Shown here: piece by piece, positions 6,402-10,185 of the stretch
Numbering within the stretch: position 1 is the first letter of the stretch
Layout: the number at the start of each line of letters is the position of its first letter
Position numbers and translations under genes: made by a program
Notes under the pieces: model-generated
Told to the model about the DNA's origin: nothing
The model's database searches: none
Seen by the model: the letters and a program-made list of their open reading frames with translations, nothing else
Assembly: GCA_050014415.1 (NCBI GenBank)
Contig: JBEKDJ010000160.1
Coordinates: forward strand, 1 to 10,185
Direction: 5' to 3'
Length of the DNA: 10,185 nucleotides
Origin: JBEKDJ01 sp050014415
GTDB lineage: Bacteria; Desulfobacterota; BSN033; UBA1163

Positions 6402-6441
6402 ATTTACTTTATGGCGTAAATTTATTACCCTTGGGCGTAAT
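6402..6441. promoter_or_regulatory. Tandem dyad operators, likely enhancer for the sigma-54 activator
   Basis: Two dyads share the plan TTAC-N8-GTAA. Site A is ATTTAC-N8-GTAAAT (6402-6421) and site B is ATTAC-N8-GTAAT (6424-6441). Both contain GGCGTAA, at 6413-6419 and 6434-6440. Their centres (6411.5 and 6432.5) are 21 bp apart, two helical turns, so two dimers would sit on the same DNA face. They lie about 250-285 bp upstream of the amidohydrolase and 227-266 bp upstream of the regulator start. Fis-type activators of the NtrC class commonly use paired dyads at such distances. A degenerate third site (CTAC-N8-TTAA, 6345-6360) is possible. Confidence 0.55.
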
Positions 6442-6655
6442 CAATAACCTAATTCCCTCATGGCAAAAACCTCGGCTGACGATTTTCTTCGGAAAGCGAG
6501 AGAGGATACATTCAGAAAGTTCCTCTACTAACGATTAGCTTGTGGGCTCGCTGGCGGATAATGCCAATACCTCGATGTACCCAAAATCATACTTCATTGG
6601 GACATAACCTCTTTTATATTTAATGGGAAACACTTGTCAAGGACAAACTTTAAAT

Positions 6656-6660
6656 GGAGG
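6656..6660 (+). promoter_or_regulatory. Ribosome binding site fixing the regulator start
   Basis: GGAGG lies 7 bases before the ATG at 6668. The in-frame ATG at 6623, which would add 15 residues, has no such site, so 6668 is preferred. Confidence 0.75.
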
Positions 6661-6667
6661 AAATGTT

Positions 6668-8227
6668 ATGAAGGTTGATCGTAATGAGTTTTTTAGGCAG
6701 GCCACAATCCGGATCTGTGGAAGTTTGAATATTAAAGAAGCCATTAAGGTCTTCTTAGACTATATAAAGGACTTTATCCCCGTTGATAGGATCGACCTGA
6801 ATTGTTTCGATTCTAACCTGAATGTCCTGAAGACCGTTGCATCTGCTGTAAAAACATTCGATGAGGAGATTTTTGAAGTGATCCCCATGCCGGATAGAGA
6901 CATGAAGCAAAGAATATCGACTTGGGAGAAGATAAAACCAATTGAGATCATAAACCATCCGGTTTCACATCCGGACCTCAGTGTGATGCTCCCAAGAATA
7001 GGAATGGACATCAATTGCTCAATTATAATCATGTGCATCGACCATGACAGACAGCATGTGGGGAATTTGTCGATTAAGGTCAAAGGGAATGATCGGTACA
7101 CGGAAGAACACGCCAGTCTTCTGCAAATGCTTCGTGAGCCATTTGCCATTGCTATGGCAAATGCCCTTAAACACGAGGAAGTCATCAAGCTTAAAGACTT
7201 GCTCGCCGATGATAATCGATACCTACATCGGGAACTCCGCGAAATTTCTGGCACCGAGATTGTCGGCTCCGGTTTTGGGCTAAAAGATGTGATAGACATG
7301 GTTCGAAAGGTAGCCCCCCTGAACAGCCCAGTGCTTCTCTTGGGCGAAACGGGTGTGGGTAAAGACGTCGTCGCTCACGCGATTCATGATGCCTCAAACC
7401 GCAGGGGCATGCCTTTCATCAAGGTGAACTGCGGGGCCATCCCGGATAATCTTATTGATAGCGAACTCTTCGGTCATGAGAGAGGGGCATTCACAGGGGC
7501 CATTAGCCAAAAAAGAGGTCGCTTTGAGCGAGCGAACACCGGGACTATTTTTCTTGATGAAATCGGCGAACTGCCTCTCATGGCACAGGTCAGGTTGTTG
7601 CACGTCTTGCAGTACCATGAATTTGAACGTATTGGTGGCACAAATTCCGTCCCAGTGGATATCCGTATCATATCTGCTACCAACAGGAATCTCACAGCCT
7701 TGATCGAATCGGGTCTGTTTCGTGAAGACCTCTGGTTCCGACTCAATGTCTTTCCTATCACGATTCCACCGCTTAGACAGAGAAAGGCAGATATCCCGGC
7801 CCTCATGTTCCACTTCATTGATCGGAAGTGCATAGAGTTTAAACGAAAGGAGCGACCTCTGTTAGCCCCCGGAGCAATAAATCAACTCATGTCCTATGAC
7901 TGGCCGGGCAACGTGCGAGAGCTGGAAAATGTAATCGAGCGCAGCCTGATTCTGGCAAAAGACGGTACTCTCACTTTTGACAATCTCCTGCCAAGTTCTC
8001 CAAAAAAGATGATCGAGGGCTACTTTCGTGATAAAGAAAAAAGATCTTTGCTTCCGCTGAACGAAATAAATGTCCAATATATCAGGCATACCCTGGATTT
8101 GACACAAGGAAAGATCAACGGACCTGATGGAGCAGCTGAACTCCTGAAAATCCATCCGAACACCCTGAGAAAACGAATGGACAGGCTTGGGATTCTCTAC
8201 GGCAGAAAAAAGCGGGCAGAGGCTTAA
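6668..8227 (+). CDS. Sigma-54-dependent activator, GAF-AAA+-Fis architecture
   Basis: This 519-residue cytoplasmic transcription activator should bind enhancer DNA and use ATP to open sigma-54 promoters. Residues 1 to about 165 look like a GAF-type sensor (weakly conserved; ends LLQMLREPFAIAMANAL), followed by a short linker. The AAA+ domain runs from about 194 to 430: Walker A GETGVGKD (226-233), the sigma-54 contact loop GAFTGA intact (273-278), Walker B TIFLDE (293-298), and the FREDLWFRLNVFP region (351-363) containing the arginine fingers. A Fis-type helix-turn-helix closes the protein (about 465-507, GAAELLKIHPNTLRKRM). There is no receiver domain, so control is probably by a small effector bound to GAF. 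Divergent from the amidohydrolase-importer operon, it is that operon's likely regulator. The effector and any autoregulation are unknown. Confidence 0.96.
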   Translation: MKVDRNEFFRQATIRICGSLNIKEAIKVFLDYIKDFIPVDRIDLNCFDSNLNVLKTVASAVKTFDEEIFEVIPMPDRDMKQRISTWEKIKPIEIINHPVSHPDLSVMLPRIGMDINCSIIIMCIDHDRQHVGNLSIKVKGNDRYTEEHASLLQMLREPFAIAMANALKHEEVIKLKDLLADDNRYLHRELREISGTEIVGSGFGLKDVIDMVRKVAPLNSPVLLLGETGVGKDVVAHAIHDASNRRGMPFIKVNCGAIPDNLIDSELFGHERGAFTGAISQKRGRFERANTGTIFLDEIGELPLMAQVRLLHVLQYHEFERIGGTNSVPVDIRIISATNRNLTALIESGLFREDLWFRLNVFPITIPPLRQRKADIPALMFHFIDRKCIEFKRKERPLLAPGAINQLMSYDWPGNVRELENVIERSLILAKDGTLTFDNLLPSSPKKMIEGYFRDKEKRSLLPLNEINVQYIRHTLDLTQGKINGPDGAAELLKIHPNTLRKRMDRLGILYGRKKRAEA

Positions 8228-8290
8228 TGAGTTTTATCATAACATCTTGAACCTGAGAATTCCCATCACATCGTGAAAGGTCGGACTTTT

Positions 8291-8310
8291 CTTCGATTAG
8301 CATCTCGAAG
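8291..8310. repeat. Short inverted repeat downstream of the regulator
   Basis: CTTCGA (8291-8296) and TCGAAG (8305-8310) are exact complements with an 8-nt loop. No U-tract follows on either strand, so it is not a convincing terminator. Confidence 0.3.
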
Positions 8311-8349
8311 CATGATAGAAATGAGTTTGATCGCTACTCAATGACCCCC

Positions 8350-8365
8350 TGCCTGCCGGGAGGCA
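8350..8365. repeat. GC-rich inverted repeat
   Basis: TGCCT (8350-8354) and AGGCA (8361-8365) flank GCCGGG. It lies between the convergent regulator and GIY-YIG genes; without a U-tract its role is unclear. Confidence 0.3.
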
Positions 8366-8421
8366 AGAATGACCTATCCTGCTTCAACCTTTGAACTTTG
8401 TGCTTTGATCCCTAAGTAATT

Positions 8422-8462
8422 CTCTATGCCCTTGGCGCTCTGCTTCAGGGCAGGGCCAACTT
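8422..8462. repeat. 41-bp direct repeat, copy 1
   Basis: This stretch is identical over 41 bp to 9197-9237, in the same orientation, 775 bp apart. Similarity resumes after a small gap (ATGGATGAAACC here, ATGGATAACACC in copy 2). A third site at 9043-9057 shares AACTTTTTTATGGAT with the right end of this copy. The repeats bracket the GIY-YIG gene. The unit encodes a hairpin (see terminator), so it may be a dispersed intergenic element of this genome. Confidence 0.9.
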
Positions 8463-8466
8463 TTTT
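8432..8466 (+). terminator. Intrinsic terminator, probably ending the regulator transcript
   Basis: On the plus strand, TTGGC pairs with GCCAA (8432-8436, 8455-8459). Directly inside, GCTCTG pairs with CAGGGC (one U-G pair) around a CTT loop. That gives an 11-bp stem with a 3-nt bulge, followed by C and six T (8461-8466). It lies about 205 bp after the regulator stop. The same hairpin in repeat copy 2 lacks the T run. Confidence 0.5.
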
Positions 8467-8516
8467 ATGGATGAAACCAAATTATAAATCTGATATTTCA
8501 AGACCTGCTCCAAGTT

Positions 8517-8822
8517 TCAATGTTCACTAAAGATGATTTCCTCTTTCTTGGACCGAGGCATCGCTTTTATCTGCGCTTCTCGAACAAGGGCTTCGGAACG
8601 CGTCAAGCCTTCTTGTTGATATAGCAGCTTGATGGGCAGGCGAGTTCGGGTGTAGGTTGCCCCCCGACCCTCACTATGTTGCTTGACCCGAGCCCGTACA
8701 TCTTTTGCTATCCCAGTATAGAGCGACCCATCCCCGCAGCGGAGGATATAGACTGACCAATCCTTTCGTCCCCTTCTCTTCATCCCTTGGATCATTCTTA
8801 GGTATTTAGTCTCCACGTTCAT
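8517..8822 (-). CDS. Small GIY-YIG domain protein (YhbQ/UPF0213-like)
   Basis: This 101-residue protein has a single GIY-YIG nuclease fold. The motif appears as VYI (24-26) and YTG (35-37), followed by Arg43, His49, Tyr57 (GATYTRTR) and Glu82 in LVREAQIK, as in stand-alone UvrC-N-terminal-like proteins. Biochemical roles in this group are poorly known; weak DNA nuclease activity has been reported for some, and DNA processing or repair is likely. The first 20 residues are extra and basic compared with relatives that start just before VYIL. The true start may be Met10 or Met14; an AAGGG lies only 3 bases before Met14. It stands alone between two copies of a 41-bp repeat, convergent with the sigma-54 regulator. 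Confidence 0.85.
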   Translation of the reverse strand: MNVETKYLRMIQGMKRRGRKDWSVYILRCGDGSLYTGIAKDVRARVKQHSEGRGATYTRTRLPIKLLYQQEGLTRSEALVREAQIKAMPRSKKEEIIFSEH

Positions 8823-9299
8823 TCTCTATAGATTAGAGCTTTATTAACGACGATTTTTGGGATTGGAAGTTATCAATCGTCAATGATGGTTTGTAACATA
8901 CACCTTTCCTTGAATCTTTGGAAGTGTGATGTTTAGGGAAAACTAATTTGTTTTATCTGCTAAAATATTTTAGGAAGGTGAAGAGGGAAAGTAAGACGGA
9001 ACAAAAAAGGGGGAGGAAAAGGCAATTTAAAGTGACCGCACTAACTTTTTTATGGATTCCACCGGATGCCACATTACGCCCTTTGAACAACTTGACTGTA
9101 AAATTCAGTCAACCACTACACAACGACTCTGAGACCCAATAAATCAATTAGTCAATGACCTAATAAGTTGTTTCGAGCCTTAATCTGCTCGCTTCGCTCT
9201 ATGCCCTTGGCGCTCTGCTTCAGGGCAGGGCCAACTTATCATGGATAACACCTGTGAATAGTGTAGACGCGACCCCCCAACTGCTCTTCATGCAGGCCT
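8823..9299. other. 477-bp stretch without a supported gene
   Basis: It holds inverted repeats but no gene I trust. CTCTA/TAGAG (8824-8838) sits against the GIY-YIG start. GACGATT/AATCGTC (8849-8855, 8875-8881) and TTGACTG/CAGTCAA (9092-9098, 9106-9112) are perfect 7-bp arms. Repeat copy 2 is at 9197-9237. A 64-codon plus-strand frame (8948-9142, TTG start) has no ribosome site, no recognisable family and a low-complexity basic start; I do not call it. No clear promoter for the GIY-YIG gene was found. Confidence 0.5.
9197..9237. repeat. 41-bp direct repeat, copy 2
   Basis: Exact copy of 8422-8462. The T run that makes copy 1 a terminator is replaced here by TTATC, so this copy keeps the hairpin but not termination function on the plus strand. 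It lies about 60 bp beyond the antitoxin stop codon. Confidence 0.9.
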
Positions 9300-9584
9300 T
9301 CACTTTAAGCTATTCAATTCCCTTTTAATTTCCTCTGAGAGCCAATGCCGAATCAATGTTTGATAGGGTATTGATTTAGTCGTAGCCAATTTCCTAATGG
9401 CCTGGACCTGAAGGGGGTCTATTTTAATCGTTACATTCTGAAGCTTCCTTTTCCTCTTTTTTGAAAGGATATCTCGGCGGAGTTGTTCTCCTAAGCTGAA
9501 TTCAACAGGTTCTTCCAACAGTTCATCAAGAATGTTCACCTGGTCATAATAATCCGCCCACGGTTTATCTCTGTCCTTCTTCAC
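9300..9584 (-). CDS. Antitoxin of a BrnT/BrnA-like pair (ribbon-helix-helix type)
   Basis: This 94-residue protein follows a BrnT-like toxin and should neutralise it and repress the shared promoter. The C-terminal half (about 50-90) reads NVTIKIDPLQVQAIRKLAT, then SIPYQTLIRHWLSEEIKREL. This fits a CopG/BrnA-type ribbon-helix-helix: a short beta strand, then two helices with the 'IPYQTLI' turn. The acidic N-terminal half (NILDELLEEPVEF) is a likely toxin-binding segment. The start is GTG at 9584, 9 bases after AGGAGG. That ribosome site is formed by the last two Arg codons (AGG AGG) of the toxin gene next to its TGA stop, so translation is probably coupled. I leave the symbol empty because it may be a CopG-type antitoxin and not a true BrnA. 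Confidence 0.8.
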   Translation of the reverse strand: MKKDRDKPWADYYDQVNILDELLEEPVEFSLGEQLRRDILSKKRKRKLQNVTIKIDPLQVQAIRKLATTKSIPYQTLIRHWLSEEIKRELNSLK

Positions 9585-9590
9585 GCTCCT

Positions 9591-9863
9591 TCACCTCCTA
9601 TGCTTTCTATAATATTGAACTTCTGATCGGTTCATATCCCAACCGGTGATCGGTCTCACGACCCCTTTAGGTTTCTTTTCAAAAATAACGATGAGGTACC
9701 TTCCTACACCGGTTGGACCAAAGACTACATAATGTTCCTTTTTTGTCTTTCGGAAAAGAGGTCTATTAACAAAGACTTCTTCGGCTTCCTCTGGCTCAAT
9801 TCCATGGCCGAGTTCGAAATGAAGAACATTTCCTTCGTCCCATTCAAACTCTGATATCTGCAA
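9591..9863 (-). CDS. brnT: BrnT-family toxin (DUF497), probable ribonuclease
   Basis: This 90-residue protein matches the BrnT family (PF04365), RelE-fold ribonucleases that block translation when unopposed. Diagnostic stretches are FEWDEGN at the N-terminus, HGIEPEEAEEVF (about 20-31), the central GRYLIVIF strand, and RPITGWDM near the end, where the family has its conserved Arg. It starts with TTG at 9863, supported by TAGGAG 6 bases upstream; there is no early ATG. It is the first gene of a two-gene operon with its antitoxin, the order known for brnTA. The missing Lys before HGI (relatives often have KHGI; here GHGI) is a minor difference. Activity is not proven from sequence. Confidence 0.85.
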   Translation of the reverse strand: MQISEFEWDEGNVLHFELGHGIEPEEAEEVFVNRPLFRKTKKEHYVVFGPTGVGRYLIVIFEKKPKGVVRPITGWDMNRSEVQYYRKHRR

Positions 9864-9881
9864 CCCGGACTCCTATAAGTC

Positions 9882-9892
9882 ATACATAGTAT
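9882..9892. promoter_or_regulatory. Possible toxin-antitoxin operator over the -10 box
   Basis: ATAC-ATA-GTAT is a short inverted repeat overlapping the -10 region of the toxin promoter. Such dyads are where ribbon-helix-helix antitoxins usually bind for autorepression. Four-base arms could be chance. Confidence 0.3.
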
Positions 9893-9916
9893 TACATTTT
9901 GGTGAAGCGCTGTCAA
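9888..9916 (-). promoter_or_regulatory. Sigma-70 promoter of the toxin-antitoxin operon
   Basis: On the minus strand a perfect -35 TTGACA (9911-9916) is followed after 17 bp by AATACT (9888-9893), four of six matches to TATAAT. The toxin start codon lies 25 bp further on with its own ribosome site between. Confidence 0.6.
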
Positions 9917-10185
9917 GAACTTTGAAGGGGAATGGAGGCCGGTTCCAATCTGTTTTCAAGTTTTAGTTAAGACAAGGCAGAAGGTTCGCAAGCAGGCGCA
10001 TTTGGATTGGGCCAACTATTTCATGAGTGACATCCAGACTCGCCTTCAGGAGTAATTCAACCTAGTCAACAACGTTATATATAGTTGAGAGGTAGGGGTA
10101 GAATCCCAACGGTAAAATAGGAAAAATATAATACCAGACTACCCCAAAAAGAAACCTCCTGTTAAGAGATAAGAGTAAGCACGAC
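9917..10185. other. 269-bp end region without a recognised gene
   Basis: A plus-strand frame without an early ATG stays open from 9906 to TAA at 10053 and ends HLDWANYFMSDIQTRLQE. This looks protein-like but matches no family I know, so it may be a gene remnant. GGGGTAG (10095-10101) and CTACCCC (10139-10145) form a 7-bp inverted repeat with a 37-nt loop. An AGGAGG on the minus strand near 10157 could serve a gene lying outside. Confidence 0.35.

Larger units (their letters stand above)
6155..6667. other. 513-bp divergent intergenic control region
   Basis: This AT-rich stretch separates the minus-strand operon from the plus-strand regulator. Besides the dyads, palindromes and leader ORFs listed separately, I searched both strands for GG-N10-GC sigma-54 promoters and found none that fits. 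The closest on the minus strand is CTGGAATAAATCTTATT (6300-6316), which has the -24 GG but AT where GC should be. Toward the regulator, TATATT (6615-6620) could be a -10 box without a convincing -35. A 23-codon plus-strand frame (6460-6531, MAKTSADDFLRKAREDTFRK...) has no ribosome site and is not called. Confidence 0.5.

Noticed and set aside
6460..6531. 23-codon plus-strand frame, MAKTSADDFLRKAREDTFRK...
   Set aside because: Composition looks helical and protein-like, but the sequence before the ATG is pyrimidine-rich with no ribosome site and there is an in-frame stop shortly upstream.
6760..7299. 179-codon minus-strand open frame
   Set aside because: Antisense shadow of the sigma-54 activator's GAF and AAA+ regions; Ser-rich composition, no family.
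7394..7833. Two minus-strand frames of 119-139 codons
   Set aside because: Both overlap the AAA+ core of the activator, which is certain in the other strand.
8427..8459. H-type pseudoknot from TGCCC/GGGCA and TTGGC/GCCAA
   Set aside because: The crossing stems would need a zero-length first loop; the nested hairpin is simpler and explains the following T6 as a terminator.
8948..9142. 64-codon plus-strand frame
   Set aside because: TTG start without a ribosome site, Lys/Arg-rich low-complexity opening, crosses an inverted repeat and a partial repeat copy; no family seen.
10053..10081. TATATA as a plus-strand -10 box
   Set aside because: No -35 at 16-18 bp upstream and no gene following within the window.
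1..10185. CRISPR arrays, rRNA or tRNA genes
   Set aside because: No regularly spaced repeats with unique spacers, and no rRNA or tRNA signatures seen by eye on either strand.

Overview
The window reads as bacterial chromosome of moderate GC. Gene content points to an anaerobic, metabolically versatile Gram-negative bacterium, most likely a deltaproteobacterium (Desulfobacterota). It carries a branched-chain-type (HAAT/Liv) ABC importer, an ACMSD-type amidohydrolase and a sigma-54 activator side by side, followed by a toxin-antitoxin pair, a small GIY-YIG protein and dispersed repeats. The taxonomic call is inference; there is no rRNA or tRNA here to test it.

Layout. (1) 1-225 has no protein gene I trust. 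On the minus strand it resembles the 5' end of a bacterial group II intron, starting near 185 and running off the left edge. (2) 226-6154, minus strand, is one six-gene operon read right to left: amidohydrolase, substrate-binding protein, two permeases (LivH, LivM) and two ATPases (LivG, LivF). Gaps are 4-10 bp between livH, livM, livG and livF, 50 bp between amidohydrolase and binding protein, and 161 bp between binding protein and livH, where two hairpins lie. (3) 6155-6667 is a divergent control region. It holds a tandem pair of TTAC-N8-GTAA dyads exactly 21 bp apart, a 22-bp palindrome and two possible leader ORFs in front of the amidohydrolase. (4) 6668-8227, plus strand, is a GAF-AAA+-Fis sigma-54 activator. 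(5) 8228-10185 is an accessory stretch: a terminator-like hairpin inside a 41-bp direct repeat, a GIY-YIG protein (minus), the second repeat copy, a BrnT/BrnA-like toxin-antitoxin pair (minus) with a good sigma-70 promoter, and about 270 bp with no recognisable gene.

Likely logic. The binding protein catches an unknown small molecule, LivHMGF imports it, and the amidohydrolase acts on it or on a product. The divergent activator probably senses an effector through its GAF domain, binds the tandem dyads and drives the operon through sigma-54. I could not find a canonical -24/-12 promoter, so that last step is unproven. The substrate cannot be read from sequence; leucine-type amino acids should not be assumed because of the amidohydrolase.
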